Counted from the stretch's first letter, positions 9,139 to 18,000 are shown. The stretch is DNA of 64,000 nt from an uncultured Eubacteriales bacterium (GCA_902799045.1 CADBZH010000003.1:62001-126000); one strand, 5' to 3'. Translations and numbers: made by a program. The notes: a model not told the origin generated them from the letters alone.

Positions 9139-10185
9139 TCACGACAGACCGATGTCCAGCACCCAATAGCCCGCGGCGTTCCAGACGTAGTCGTCCAGGC
9201 CGGCCGGCGGCTCGGGGGCGTAGACGCCCGGAAGGGCATATCGGATGCCGGCGATCCGGCCCTCCTCCGTCCGCAGGCCGACGAGGCAATCCCCGGCGGA
9301 GGCGGGCAGGGCGGTGGCGATGTAGGTGTAGCCGTCCCCAAAGGGCGCGTCGGCGGGGGCCTGGGTGGCGAACAGCCGCCGCAGCGGCTCCGCCGGTTCG
9401 CTCCAGGGGGCCGTGATGTCCAGGCCGAGGAGCTGCGCGGCGGTCCGGGGCGCGTCCATGGCGTCGCAGGGCGCTTCCTCCGTTTCAGAGTATTCCGCCA
9501 GCACCGCCTCCGGCGACGGCAGCGGCGTCGGCGACGCTTCGACGGGCGCGGGTTCCGCGTTGACGGGGATCGCGTCGGCGGGCGCTTCGACGGGCGCGGG
9601 TTCCGCGTTGACGGGGATCGTGTCGGCGGGCGCTTCGACGGGCGCGGGTTCCGCGTTGACGGGGATCGCGTCGGCGGGCGCTTCGACGGCGCGGGCGCGG
9701 ACGCTGCGATAGATCTTCACGTCGCTGTCGGCGGTCTCGTCGGGCGCGGGCAGCTCCGCGGCGGGGGCGGGCGCGGGGGCGAACAGGCGGCACACGGCCT
9801 CCTCCAACGCGGCGGGGTTCACCTCCCGGGAGCCGTTCACGTTGCCAGTGAGCACCACGGCGCAGCCGTCGTCCCCGGCGTCCGCCACCGCTGCCCAGGC
9901 GTAGGCCTCCAGGGGGCGACCGTCGATGTCCCGCGGGTCAAACGGCCATGCCAGCGTCAGCTGTCCCCGTCGGTCGCGCGTGAAGGCCCCCAGCGGCGCG
10001 GCGTAGTACTGGTCGCCCTGGCGGCCCACCAGCGCCGCCGACAGCGGCCCGGCGCCCTCCGGCGCGGTGACGATGAAGTACAGGCTGCCGGTGAGCGTGC
10101 GGCGCTCCAGCCGCGCGTGGCCGCCATAGCCCGCCGCCGCCGGGCGCAGCATGATGAACGCGCGGCGATAATCATTCTTCTGCAT
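9139..10185 (-). CDS. Unknown protein with a PAEP-type tandem repeat linker
   Basis: 348 residues, not recognised. An N-terminal domain of about 140 residues (MQKNDYRRAFIMLRPAAAGY ... GSLYFIVTAPEGAGPLSAAL ... VLTGNVNGSRE) is joined by an Ala/Pro/Glu-rich linker to a C-terminal domain of about 110 residues (QLLGLDITAPWSEPAEPLRR ... GYTYIATALPA ... VLDIGLS). The linker holds three exact-length copies of VEAPADAIPVNAEPAP, a 48-base DNA repeat. No signal peptide or membrane segment. A GAGGAGGG binding site supports the start. It follows the small protein at 10255-10548 by 69 bases on the same strand, so the two probably form a unit. Confidence 0.7.
   Translation of the reverse strand: MQKNDYRRAFIMLRPAAAGYGGHARLERRTLTGSLYFIVTAPEGAGPLSAALVGRQGDQYYAAPLGAFTRDRRGQLTLAWPFDPRDIDGRPLEAYAWAAVADAGDDGCAVVLTGNVNGSREVNPAALEEAVCRLFAPAPAPAAELPAPDETADSDVKIYRSVRARAVEAPADAIPVNAEPAPVEAPADTIPVNAEPAPVEAPADAIPVNAEPAPVEASPTPLPSPEAVLAEYSETEEAPCDAMDAPRTAAQLLGLDITAPWSEPAEPLRRLFATQAPADAPFGDGYTYIATALPASAGDCLVGLRTEEGRIAGIRYALPGVYAPEPPAGLDDYVWNAAGYWVLDIGLS
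9535..9680 (+). repeat. 48-base coding tandem repeat (three units)
   Basis: Near-identical 48-base units that encode the VEAPADAIPVNAEPAP linker of the protein at 9139-10185. Differences are single bases, so copy number probably varies between strains. Confidence 0.85.
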
Positions 10186-10254
10186 ACCATCCCTCCTCGT
10201 TCATGGGTATGCGGGGCCTTCCGCGGGCATGATTCGGAAATCATGGGAGAGGAC

Positions 10255-10548
10255 TCACGGCTTCAGGTGCCTCGTCCCCATGCGGTCATGGCTGCGCATC
10301 ACCTCGCTGTAGAGGGCGTGGCCGCCAACGGGGCGGGGGACGGGCTGCGAAACCTTCGGCACCGGTGCGACCGGTGCGGCCGGTGCGACCGGTGCGGCCG
10401 GTGCGACCGGTGCGGCCGGTGCGACCGGCGCGGCGGACTGGGTCGGCGAGGCCGGCGCCGTGGGCGCGGGCACAACCGGCGCGCCCGTCATGTCACGCCG
10501 GATGCGCTGCCGCCGCGCCCGGTTCAGGATCTCCCTCGGATGGCTCAT
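10255..10548 (-). CDS. Small Pro/Ala-repeat protein
   Basis: 97 residues, not recognised. A basic N-terminus (MSHPREILNRARRQRIRRDM) is followed by an APVAPA repeat tract of about 45 residues and a conserved-looking tail, GGHALYSEVMRSHDRMGTRH. GGAGG seven bases before the ATG supports translation. It lies directly upstream of the linker protein at 9139. The low-complexity middle is coded by a near-perfect 18-base DNA repeat on the plus strand (10360-10435). The basic ends suggest binding to a nucleic acid or acidic partner; that is only a guess. Confidence 0.6.
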   Translation of the reverse strand: MSHPREILNRARRQRIRRDMTGAPVVPAPTAPASPTQSAAPVAPAAPVAPAAPVAPAAPVAPVPKVSQPVPRPVGGHALYSEVMRSHDRMGTRHLKP

Positions 10549-10657
10549 GGAAATCGCCTCCTTGCTCGAAATTCGATTTAATTGTATGCAAAATCAGACG
10601 GCGTTGACCATTTCAGGGGCCATTCGTAAATATTTTTAGTCATCTGTGGCCCTCCTC

Positions 10658-10686
10658 TTGCCACGGGCGGAAATGTTCGATATAAT
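10658..10686 (+). promoter_or_regulatory. SigA-type promoter of the acidic membrane protein
   Basis: TTGCCA (10658-10663), 17-base spacer, TATAAT (10681-10686), about 60 bases before the start. Confidence 0.85.
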
Positions 10687-10747
10687 AGAACCGTATAGTT
10701 ATGCCTGATTTACGTTTTTACTGGCATGGATGAGAGGCGGTAACGCT

Positions 10748-12970
10748 ATGAGCAACAAACGGGATATGGAACCTTCCCTGGATTTTTTCGAGCTGCGCAG
10801 GCGGCACGAGGCATACAAGAACAACCAGCGCCAGGCCAAGCCCACCGAGGCGGCGCAGGAGGCGGAGGAGGTCGCGCAGGACGCGGCGGACTCCGCGATT
10901 GAGACGGCGAAGGAGACGGTCCGTGCCGTGACCGGCGCGGCAGAAGCCGCCGCCGAGCCCGCGGACGTCGAGGTGGAGGACACCGTTCCCGCCGCGAGCG
11001 CGGAGCTGGAGCTGGAGGACAGCGCTGAGGACGCGCCGCTGGACGACGATTATGAGGACGACGGGGACGAGGCCGGGGCCTCGGACAACCCCAACCCCTT
11101 CGATCCCTTCATTCACGCCTTCAAGGGCTTCCGCAACCGCCTGGGCAAGCGATTTGGCCGCGGCGGCGAGGAGGAGGACTACGAGGACGGGGATTACGAC
11201 GACGAGGACTATGAGGACGGGGAGGACGTCGATGCAGGCGTTGCGGAGCCGGACGACACGGCCCCCGACGCGGCCCGGCCGGTGATCGCGCCCGTGGCAG
11301 CGGTGGAGGAAGCGCCCGCCGCGGCGGCGTTTGACGTGGACGAGGCCGACGTGCCCGCCCGCCCGACCATCGCCCGCCCGGCTGCCGAAGCGGACGACGC
11401 GGACCCGGATGACGAGGACCTTGATGACGAGGACCTGGACGATGAAGAGGAAGCGGACGGCGGGCCCAGCGGCTTCAAGAAGTTCCTGAGGCTGTTTGTC
11501 GTGCCCGTCGACGAGGATGAGCTCGCCGCCGACGAGGCCGATGACGAGGACTTTGACGACGAGGACATCGACGACGAGGACGATTCCGACGACGAGGAAG
11601 AGGTCGTGAAGCCGCGCAGGGGTCTGTTCAGCCGCTTCAGGGGCGCCTCCGACGACGATGAGGATGAAGATGAGGACGACGGGGACGAGGCCTGGGCCGA
11701 CATTCCCGAGGGCGACGCCGCGCCGGCGGACGACGCGGTTGAGCACGCCGTCCCGACCGCGACGGATGACAGTGAAGGAGGACCTGACATGAGCGATCTG
11801 AACAACGTGAACGCGGAGCTGACGAACCAGCTGGCCGCCGAACTGGAAACCTCCGGCATGTCCCGCCGCGAGCGCCGCGAGCTGGCCCTGCGCCAGGCCG
11901 CCGAGAAGGCTGCCGCCGAGGCCGCCGCCGCTGAAACCGCCGCTGCTGAAACCGCCGCCGAGGCGAAGGACGCCGCGGTGGAGGCCGCGCAGGTCGTCGA
12001 AGAGAAGGTCGAGGCCGTCGAGGAGAAGGCCGAGACCCTGGAGGCCGACGTGATCGAGGACGTGTCCGCGGGCATCGTGAACATCGCCGAAGAGAAGCAG
12101 GCGGAGCTCGACACCGACCTGGACGAGCCGACCCGCGAGTGGAAGCCCGTTTCGAAGCAGGCCTTCGATGAGCTCGTGGAAGAGGGCAAGTCCGATTCCG
12201 ACGACGAGGATGAGGACGACGAGGACGAGGAAGAGGAAAAGCCCGTCCGCCGCGGCCTGTTCGGGCGTCGCAAGCGCGTCGAGGAGGACGAGGACGACGA
12301 GGATGACGACGAGGACGAGGACGACGAGGACGAGGAAGAGGAGAAGCCCGTCCGCCGCGGCCTGTTCGGGCGTCGCAAGCGCGTCGAGGACGACGAGGAC
12401 GAGGATGACGACGATGAGGACGATGAGGACGATGACGACGAGGACGACGAGGACGAGCGTCCGGCCCGCCGCCGTCGCCGCTATGACGAGGACGACGAGG
12501 ACGATTACGACGACTACGACGAGGATGACGACTACGACGATTACGACGACTATGACGACGAGGACGGCACGTCCTTCGGCCACGTGCTGCTGGGCATCCT
12601 GAAGGGCTTCCTCACCGCCGTGATGGTGCTGCTGTTCGTCGTGGTGGTGCTGAACGTGCTGAACATCTTCAACGTCATCTCGCTGAAGGGCTTCGCGGAT
12701 CGCCTGCCCACCCGGATGGCGAATGTGTTCCTGCCCAGCGAGGGCATGAAGCAGCGCCTGAACGTGGAGGCCGAAGCCGAGGCCGAGCCAGTGGTCACGG
12801 CGGAGCCGGTCTTTGAGGAGGCCGCGCCGGAGCTGCCCGCCGAGGAGGAGTCCGCGCCCGTCGTCGAAGCCCCGGAGGTCGAGGCCCCCGCGGAGGAAGC
12901 CCCCGTTGAGGAGGAGGCTCCCGTCGAGGAGGAAGCGCCCGAGGAGACCGGCACCGTGTCCGTGGGCTGA
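10748..12970 (+). CDS. Very acidic single-pass membrane protein with internal start
   Basis: 740 residues, not recognised. Asp and Glu dominate, with long DDEDDED runs broken by basic modules such as KPRRGLFSRFRG and two copies of KPVRRGLFGRRKRVE. An Ala/Glu coiled-coil-like stretch lies around residues 380-440. One membrane helix (about residues 612-636, ...LTAVMVLLFVVVVLNVLNIF) leaves about 600 acidic residues on the N-terminal side, presumably cytoplasmic, and an Ala/Pro/Glu-rich tail outside. The ATG at 10748 has AGAGGCGG upstream. Inside, AAGGAGG precedes an in-frame ATG at 11789 that would give a 393-residue form. It has its own promoter and terminator. Function unknown; the basic modules could bind acidic surfaces or nucleic acid. 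Confidence 0.8.
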   Translation: MSNKRDMEPSLDFFELRRRHEAYKNNQRQAKPTEAAQEAEEVAQDAADSAIETAKETVRAVTGAAEAAAEPADVEVEDTVPAASAELELEDSAEDAPLDDDYEDDGDEAGASDNPNPFDPFIHAFKGFRNRLGKRFGRGGEEEDYEDGDYDDEDYEDGEDVDAGVAEPDDTAPDAARPVIAPVAAVEEAPAAAAFDVDEADVPARPTIARPAAEADDADPDDEDLDDEDLDDEEEADGGPSGFKKFLRLFVVPVDEDELAADEADDEDFDDEDIDDEDDSDDEEEVVKPRRGLFSRFRGASDDDEDEDEDDGDEAWADIPEGDAAPADDAVEHAVPTATDDSEGGPDMSDLNNVNAELTNQLAAELETSGMSRRERRELALRQAAEKAAAEAAAAETAAAETAAEAKDAAVEAAQVVEEKVEAVEEKAETLEADVIEDVSAGIVNIAEEKQAELDTDLDEPTREWKPVSKQAFDELVEEGKSDSDDEDEDDEDEEEEKPVRRGLFGRRKRVEEDEDDEDDDEDEDDEDEEEEKPVRRGLFGRRKRVEDDEDEDDDDEDDEDDDDEDDEDERPARRRRRYDEDDEDDYDDYDEDDDYDDYDDYDDEDGTSFGHVLLGILKGFLTAVMVLLFVVVVLNVLNIFNVISLKGFADRLPTRMANVFLPSEGMKQRLNVEAEAEAEPVVTAEPVFEEAAPELPAEEESAPVVEAPEVEAPAEEAPVEEEAPVEEEAPEETGTVSVG
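11774..11791 (+). promoter_or_regulatory. Internal ribosome binding site and start
   Basis: GAAGGAGGACCTGACATG: a strong SD eight bases before an in-frame ATG (11789). Translation from here gives MSDLNNVNAELTNQLAAELE and keeps the membrane helix. Confidence 0.6.
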
Positions 12971-12990
12971 TATCGCGCAATGAACATCAG

Positions 12991-13020
12991 GCGGACTGCC
13001 ACTCAGGCAGTCCGCTTTTA
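12991..13020 (+). terminator. Rho-independent terminator
   Basis: GCGGACTGCC, 5-base loop, GGCAGTCCGC, then TTTTA. It follows the acidic membrane protein by 20 bases and separates it from glpK. Confidence 0.9.
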
Positions 13021-13043
13021 TCAGACGCAATGGAGGAATGACC

Positions 13044-14534
13044 ATGAAGTATATCGTCGCTCTGGACCAGGGAACCACCTCGTCCCGCGCCGTGGTGTTC
13101 GACGACCAGGCGCGCATCGTGGCGGCCCACAACATCGAGTTCCAGCAGATCTATCCCCATCCCGGCTGGGTGGAGCACCGGCCGCAGGACATCCTGTCCA
13201 GCCAGATCGACTCGCTGAAGCTGGCCGTGCGCAAGGCCGGGATCGACGTGGCGGATATCCTCGCCATCGGCATCACCAACCAGCGCGAAACCACGCTGCT
13301 GTGGGACAGGGCCACCGGCGAGCCGCTGTGCAACGCCATCGTGTGGCAGTGCCGCCGCACCGCGCCGCTGGTGGAGCGCCTGAAGCGGGACGGCCTGGGC
13401 AATGTGCTGCGCGACCGCACCGGCCTGGTGCCGGACGCCTATTTCTCCGGCACGAAGCTGCAATGGATGCTGGACACCGTGCCCGGCGCGCGGGAGCGGG
13501 CCGAGAAGGGCGAGCTGTGCTTCGGCACCGTGGATTGCTTCCTGGCCTGGCATCTGACGGCCAACCACGTGCACGTGACCGACGCCACCAACGCCGCCCG
13601 CACGATGCTCTACAACATCTACGAGCAGCGCTGGGACGAGACCCTGCTGAAGGCCATGGACATCCCCGCGCCGCTGCTGCCCCGGGTGGTGGATTCCAGC
13701 CAGGTGGTGGGCATGCTGGACAGCGCCATCCTGGGCCGGGAGATCCCCATTGCCGCCATGGCCGGCGACCAGCACGCCGCGCTGTTCGGCCAGGGGTGCT
13801 TCGCCCCAGGCATGTGCAAGAACACCTACGGCACCGGCTGCTTCGTGCTGATGAACACCGGCGTGAACCCGGTCAAATCCACCCACAACCTGATCACCAC
13901 CATCGGCTGGCGCGTGGACGGCAAGCCCAGCTATGCCCTGGAGGGCAGCGTGTTCGTGGGCGGCGCGGTGGTTCAGTGGCTGCGGGATGAGATCAAGCTG
14001 GTGTCCACCGCCGCCGAAACCGAGCCCGTGGCCACCTCCGTGCCGGACAACAACGGCGTGTACTTCGTGCCGGCCTTCACCGGCCTGGGCGCGCCCCACT
14101 GGGACATGTATTCCCGGGGCACGATGGTGGGCCTCACCCGCGGCGCGAACCGGGCGCACATCGTCCGGGCGGCGCTGGAATCCATCGTCTACCAGTCCAC
14201 CGACGTGATCGCCGCCATGGAGAACGACGCCGGCATGAAGACCGCCATGCTCCGCGTGGACGGCGGCGCCAGCGCGAACAACTTCCTGATGCAGTTCCAG
14301 GCGGACATCCTGAACACCACCGTGCTGCGCCCGCAGGTGATCGAGACCACCGCCATGGGCGCGGCGATGCTGGCCGGACGCGCCGTGGGCCAGTGGACCG
14401 ACGCCGACCTGATGCGCCTGCAGGCCACCGACCGGGAGTTCACCCCGCAGATGGGCGAGGTGGAGCGCCGCCACCTGACGCACATGTGGCGCAAGGCCGT
14501 GGAGCGCAGCAAGGCCTGGGCCGAGGAGGAGTGA
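13044..14534 (+). CDS. glpK: Glycerol kinase
   Basis: Phosphorylates glycerol to glycerol-3-phosphate with ATP, in the cytoplasm; entry to glycolysis and lipid synthesis. FGGY-family features are complete: MKYIVALDQGTTSSRAV at the N-terminus, NQRETTLLWD, the hinge GDQHAALFGQ, GTGCFVLMNTG, and the C-terminal DGGASANNFLMQFQADIL. 496 residues is typical. The ATG at 13044 sits seven bases after GGAGG; the ATG six bases earlier is too close to it. No glpF or glpD is adjacent, and no promoter stands out between the terminator and the start, so partial read-through from upstream is possible. Confidence 0.96.
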   Translation: MKYIVALDQGTTSSRAVVFDDQARIVAAHNIEFQQIYPHPGWVEHRPQDILSSQIDSLKLAVRKAGIDVADILAIGITNQRETTLLWDRATGEPLCNAIVWQCRRTAPLVERLKRDGLGNVLRDRTGLVPDAYFSGTKLQWMLDTVPGARERAEKGELCFGTVDCFLAWHLTANHVHVTDATNAARTMLYNIYEQRWDETLLKAMDIPAPLLPRVVDSSQVVGMLDSAILGREIPIAAMAGDQHAALFGQGCFAPGMCKNTYGTGCFVLMNTGVNPVKSTHNLITTIGWRVDGKPSYALEGSVFVGGAVVQWLRDEIKLVSTAAETEPVATSVPDNNGVYFVPAFTGLGAPHWDMYSRGTMVGLTRGANRAHIVRAALESIVYQSTDVIAAMENDAGMKTAMLRVDGGASANNFLMQFQADILNTTVLRPQVIETTAMGAAMLAGRAVGQWTDADLMRLQATDREFTPQMGEVERRHLTHMWRKAVERSKAWAEEE

Positions 14535-14548
14535 GGCGCGTGGAAACA

Positions 14549-14583
14549 GGAGTGAGGAGTTAGGAGTGAGGAGTTAGGAGTGA
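14549..14583 (+). repeat. Heptanucleotide tract (GGAGTGA/GGAGTTA)5
   Basis: Five perfect alternating units, GGAGTGA and GGAGTTA, starting 14 bases after the glpK stop. A fragment of the GCGAAGGATCTGTGCATT family (14628-14645) follows in the same gap. Confidence 0.85.
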
Positions 14584-14684
14584 GGCGTTTTGAGTGCCGT
14601 TGACGCAGAATCGGTGAACCGCGCCGTGCGAAGGATCTGTGCATTGTGAACAAGGAGGACGAATCGCGATGCAGGAAGCCATTC

Positions 14685-16100
14685 CTACTGCCTGCTCCCT
14701 GCTTCCTTATCCAGATACACCTCGTATCCCGCGCGGTCCAGCAGCCGCCGGGAGAAGGACGTGAACAGCGTGACGGCCGTGACGCAGCACAGCACGTCGG
14801 CGATGGGCGTGGCCCAGACGATGCCGTAGACCGGCAGCGGGCGCAGCAGCAGAAACATCATCGGGATGTCCAGCACGCCCTTGCGCAGGATCGCCAGCAG
14901 GAACGACTTGCGGCTCTCGCCCACGGCCTGGAAGAAGGAGATGATGGCGTAGGCGAAGGCCGAGAACGGCCCGCCGAGGCACAGGATGCGCAAAAAGCGC
15001 GCGCCGTAGGCCACCGATTCGGATTCATGTTGGATGAACAGGCCGACCAGCGGCTGGCTGAAGGCGAGGCTCGCAGCCATCCACAGCGCCGACAGCGCCA
15101 CCGAGATGCCGGTGGAGATGCGCACAGCCCGCTTCATGCGCCGGTGGTTGCCCGCGCCATAGTTGTAGCCGATCAGCGGCAGCACGCCCTGGGCCATGCC
15201 CCGGGCCATGCAGTGGGCCAGCATGTTCACCTTCTTGGCCACGCCCAGCCCCGCCTGCATGACCGTGCCGGAGAGGCCCATCAGGTTGTCCAGCACGGCG
15301 TAGCTGATGTTTTCGCACAGCGTCATCAGGCAGGCCGGAAGGCCGGTGGACAGCACCTCGCCCGGGATGCCCCCGCGCAGGGCTGCGCGCTCCGGGCGCA
15401 GCGACAGCACCGAGCGACGCCGGTTGTGCCGGATGACGGCCAGGAAGTAGAGCGCGGCGATCAGGTTGGACAGGCTGGTGGCCACCGCCGCGCCCTCCAC
15501 CTCGCGTCCCTTCGGCAGCAGCACGAACATGAACAGCGGGTCCAGCGCGATGTTCAGCGCGCCGCCCAGGGCGATGCCGAAGCCCGCCTGCACCGAGCGC
15601 CCCTCCGAGCGCACCAGGTGGCCCAGCAGCGCGTTCAGCGCCGTGGCCAGGCCGCCCAGCGCCACCGTCCAGCACAGGTAGCGGCAGGCGTCCGCGTGCA
15701 CGGCCGGGTCGCTGCCGCCCAGCAGGTTCACGAACGGATGGATCAACAGCCGCGCGCCCACGGAATACGCCAGCGTCACCGCCGCGCAGCCCCAGAAGGC
15801 AAACGCCCCGGCGCGCCGGGCGCGCTCCGCGTCGGAAGCGCCCAGGGCGCGGGCGATCACGCTGGCCCCGCCCACGCCGAACAGGTTGGAGATGGCGGAG
15901 AGGAACATGAACGCCGGCATGCACACCGTCACGGCGGTGATCTTCGCGTCGCTGCCGGCCAGGCCGATGAAGAAGGTGTCGGCCATGTTGTAGACCACCA
16001 GGATCACCTGGCTGATGACCGTGGGGATTGCCAGCGCCAGCACTGCGCGGACGATGGGGGCCTGCGCGAACAGGCGCGTTTCCGCGGCGCGATCCTTCAT
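14685..16100 (-). CDS. MATE family efflux transporter (copy 1)
   Basis: Twelve-helix multidrug/toxin exporter driven by Na+ or H+. 471 residues of hydrophobic helices; family stretches include IPTVISQVILVVYNMADTFF in helix 1 and GMAQGVLPLIGYNYGAGNHR in the second half. The start is the ATG at 16100 after a GGGGGG site; an upstream ATG in the frame would read through a hairpin. It is transcribed away from a second MATE gene (16480-17895), with a shared 380-base gap. Substrate cannot be predicted. The stop is near a heptamer tract and a repeat fragment from the convergent glpK side. Confidence 0.92.
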   Translation of the reverse strand: MKDRAAETRLFAQAPIVRAVLALAIPTVISQVILVVYNMADTFFIGLAGSDAKITAVTVCMPAFMFLSAISNLFGVGGASVIARALGASDAERARRAGAFAFWGCAAVTLAYSVGARLLIHPFVNLLGGSDPAVHADACRYLCWTVALGGLATALNALLGHLVRSEGRSVQAGFGIALGGALNIALDPLFMFVLLPKGREVEGAAVATSLSNLIAALYFLAVIRHNRRRSVLSLRPERAALRGGIPGEVLSTGLPACLMTLCENISYAVLDNLMGLSGTVMQAGLGVAKKVNMLAHCMARGMAQGVLPLIGYNYGAGNHRRMKRAVRISTGISVALSALWMAASLAFSQPLVGLFIQHESESVAYGARFLRILCLGGPFSAFAYAIISFFQAVGESRKSFLLAILRKGVLDIPMMFLLLRPLPVYGIVWATPIADVLCCVTAVTLFTSFSRRLLDRAGYEVYLDKEAGSRQ

Positions 16101-16127
16101 GCGGCGTCCCCCCTTCCTCAATAGCAA

Positions 16128-16152
16128 GACGGCCACCGTCGCGCTGGCCGTC
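16128..16152 (-). promoter_or_regulatory. Leader hairpin of MATE copy 1
   Basis: GACGGCCA pairs with TGGCCGTC in the mRNA leader, about 30 bases before the start. A short T-containing stretch follows on the minus strand, so attenuation is possible but not clear. Confidence 0.4.
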
Positions 16153-16195
16153 TGCGGTTTGCCCACCTGACATATTGTGTTTTTTATGATTTTTG

Positions 16196-16224
16196 ATTGT
16201 ATTCCCGTAAAATGATAAAGTCAA
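16196..16224 (-). promoter_or_regulatory. SigA-type promoter of MATE copy 1
   Basis: TTGACT (16219-16224), 17-base spacer, TACAAT (16196-16201) on the minus strand. The leader would be about 90 bases. Confidence 0.85.
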
Positions 16225-16370
16225 GCTATAAACGCTTAACCGGTGATAACGGGTGCTTATCGTTTCGCGCGCCGGGGCGCTGGCGGTGCGCTTCGCTCCA
16301 GAATATGCCCCGGGAGGCCGAATCAGAACCCAGAGGGCGGACGTGGCTTATCATACATTTAACAGATGAT

Positions 16371-16385
16371 ATAACAAATTGTTAT
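16371..16385. promoter_or_regulatory. Perfect dyad ATAACAA-A-TTGTTAT, candidate operator
   Basis: A 7-1-7 perfect inverted repeat in the AT-rich part of the gap between the two divergent MATE genes. The form fits MarR- or TetR-type operators. No regulator gene is next to it. Confidence 0.45.
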
Positions 16386-16414
16386 CGCACAGGGGCCGAT
16401 TCGCCGCCGGAAGC

Positions 16415-16445
16415 GTTGCAATATTAACGGCGGATATGCTACATT
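16415..16445 (+). promoter_or_regulatory. Weak candidate promoter of MATE copy 2
   Basis: TTGCAA, 18-base spacer ending in TGC, then TACATT. The -10 is a poor match. It lies about 35 bases after the dyad, so a regulator bound there could reach it. Confidence 0.35.
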
Positions 16446-16479
16446 TGAGTCAGATGAAAGACACTGGGAGGATGCGCGC

Positions 16480-17895
16480 ATGCACTGGATGAGCCGCGTA
16501 AAGGAATTCTTCGGCGTGCAGGATATGACCACCGGCAAGCCGATGAGCAAGCTGATACAGTTTTCGCTGCCGCTTCTGATCGGCAACCTCGCCCAGCAGC
16601 TGTACAACACGGTGGACAGCATCGTCGTCGGCAAGTACATCGGCGACACCGCCCTGGCCGCGGTGGGCACGGCGGGCCCGATCCTGAACCTGCTGCTGGT
16701 GCTGTTCATGGGCGTCGCCACCGGTGCGAGCATCATGGCCAGCCAGTATTTCGGCGCGAAGGAGCGCGAGAGCCTGAGCCGCGTGGTGGGCAGCACGATC
16801 ATGCTGACCCTGTTCAGCGGCCTGCTGATGACGGTGGTGGGCTACTTTGCCTCGCCGCTGCTGATCGGCCTGGTCGCCCCGCCGGCGGACGTGGCCGAGG
16901 GCGCGGTCACCTATCTGCAGATCATCTTCCTGGGCATGGTGGGCGGCGGCGCCTACAACATCCTCTCCGGCGTGCTGCGCGGCATCGGCGACAGCTTCTG
17001 GCCGCTGGTGTATCTGATCATCGCCTGCCTGCTGAACATCGTGCTGGACATCCTGTTCGTCGCCCGGTTCAACATGGGCATCGCGGGCGTGGCCTGGGCC
17101 ACGATCCTCGCGCAGGCCATTTCCGGCGCGCTGTGCCTGATCCGCCTGGTGCGCATGAAGGACATCATCGACATCAACCGCAGGACCCTGGTGCCCGACG
17201 GCCCGATCACGCGCCGGCTGTGCATGCTGGGCCTGCCCGCGGGCATCACCCAGGCGCTCTTTTCCATGTCCGCCATCGTGGTGCAGGGTCTGACCAACAG
17301 CCTGGGCACGGCGGTGATCGCCGCGAACGTGGCCATCATGCGCGTGGACGGCTTTGCCATGATGCCGAACTTCACCTTTGGCACGGCCTCCACCACCTTC
17401 GTGGGCCAGAACATCGGCGCGCGGCGCATCGATCGGGTGCGCAAGGGCGTGAAGGACCTGACCAAGCTGGCGCTGGCCACGTCCGGCGTGCTGGTGGCCT
17501 GCATCCTGCTGTTCGGCCACGGGCTGATCGGCATGTTCTCCGACACCGAGGACGTCATCACCATCGGCATCCACGGCCTGCGCTGGCTCTCGGTGGGCTA
17601 CATCGCCTTCGCCGTCAGCCAGGTGCTGCAGGGCGCAATGCGCGGCGCGGGCGAGACCATGGTGCCCATGTGGATCTCCATCATCACCACCATCGTCATC
17701 CGCCTGCCGCTGGCCTACCTGCTGGCGTTCCTCACGCGCTCGGAGACCTGGCCCAAGGGCAATCCGGAAGCCCTGTTCGCCTCGCTGCTGATCTCCTGGC
17801 TGCTGGGCATGGCCATGACCGTGTTCACCTACAGGCGCGGCGCCTGGAAGCGCCGCCTGCCCCAGGATTTGCTGATGGAAAGCGAGTCGTACTAG
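16480..17895 (+). CDS. MATE family efflux transporter (copy 2)
   Basis: A second MATE exporter, also 471 residues but from another branch: FGVQDMTTGKPMSKLIQFSL and LIGNLAQQLYNTVDSIVVGK at the N-terminus are typical of the DinF/NorM-like clostridial group that carries 'MTxGxxxkkLxxFxxPl'. The twelve helices are evident. ATG at 16480 follows GGGAGG by eight bases. It is divergent from copy 1, with a dyad between, and ends at a bidirectional terminator shared with the MBL gene. Two exporters back to back suggest a shared drug or toxin response, but this is inference. Confidence 0.93.
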   Translation: MHWMSRVKEFFGVQDMTTGKPMSKLIQFSLPLLIGNLAQQLYNTVDSIVVGKYIGDTALAAVGTAGPILNLLLVLFMGVATGASIMASQYFGAKERESLSRVVGSTIMLTLFSGLLMTVVGYFASPLLIGLVAPPADVAEGAVTYLQIIFLGMVGGGAYNILSGVLRGIGDSFWPLVYLIIACLLNIVLDILFVARFNMGIAGVAWATILAQAISGALCLIRLVRMKDIIDINRRTLVPDGPITRRLCMLGLPAGITQALFSMSAIVVQGLTNSLGTAVIAANVAIMRVDGFAMMPNFTFGTASTTFVGQNIGARRIDRVRKGVKDLTKLALATSGVLVACILLFGHGLIGMFSDTEDVITIGIHGLRWLSVGYIAFAVSQVLQGAMRGAGETMVPMWISIITTIVIRLPLAYLLAFLTRSETWPKGNPEALFASLLISWLLGMAMTVFTYRRGAWKRRLPQDLLMESESY

Positions 17896-18000
17896 AGTGT
17901 GTTTCTAAAACCCCCGAAGCGCATTTTCGGCGGATTTGGCTACATTTCTGCGTTGCTTTTCCTTGATTTACCGCCATCCCCGGGTTTCCGTACAGAGTCC
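17896..18000 (+). repeat. Possible dispersed-repeat fragment
   Basis: A sequence starting GTGTGTTTCTAAAACCCC, with its own style of composition and a 'translatable' frame running into the terminator. It looks like a fragment of a clostridial dispersed repeat, but only one copy is in this window. Confidence 0.25.

Noticed and set aside
9535-9680. Possible CRISPR array
   Set aside because: The 48-base units are head to tail with no spacers and are in frame in a coding linker.
10718-13135. 805-codon open frame on the minus strand over the acidic membrane gene
   Set aside because: An antisense artefact of the GAC/GAG-rich codons, giving long V/I/L runs. The plus frame has promoter, SD, membrane helix and terminator.
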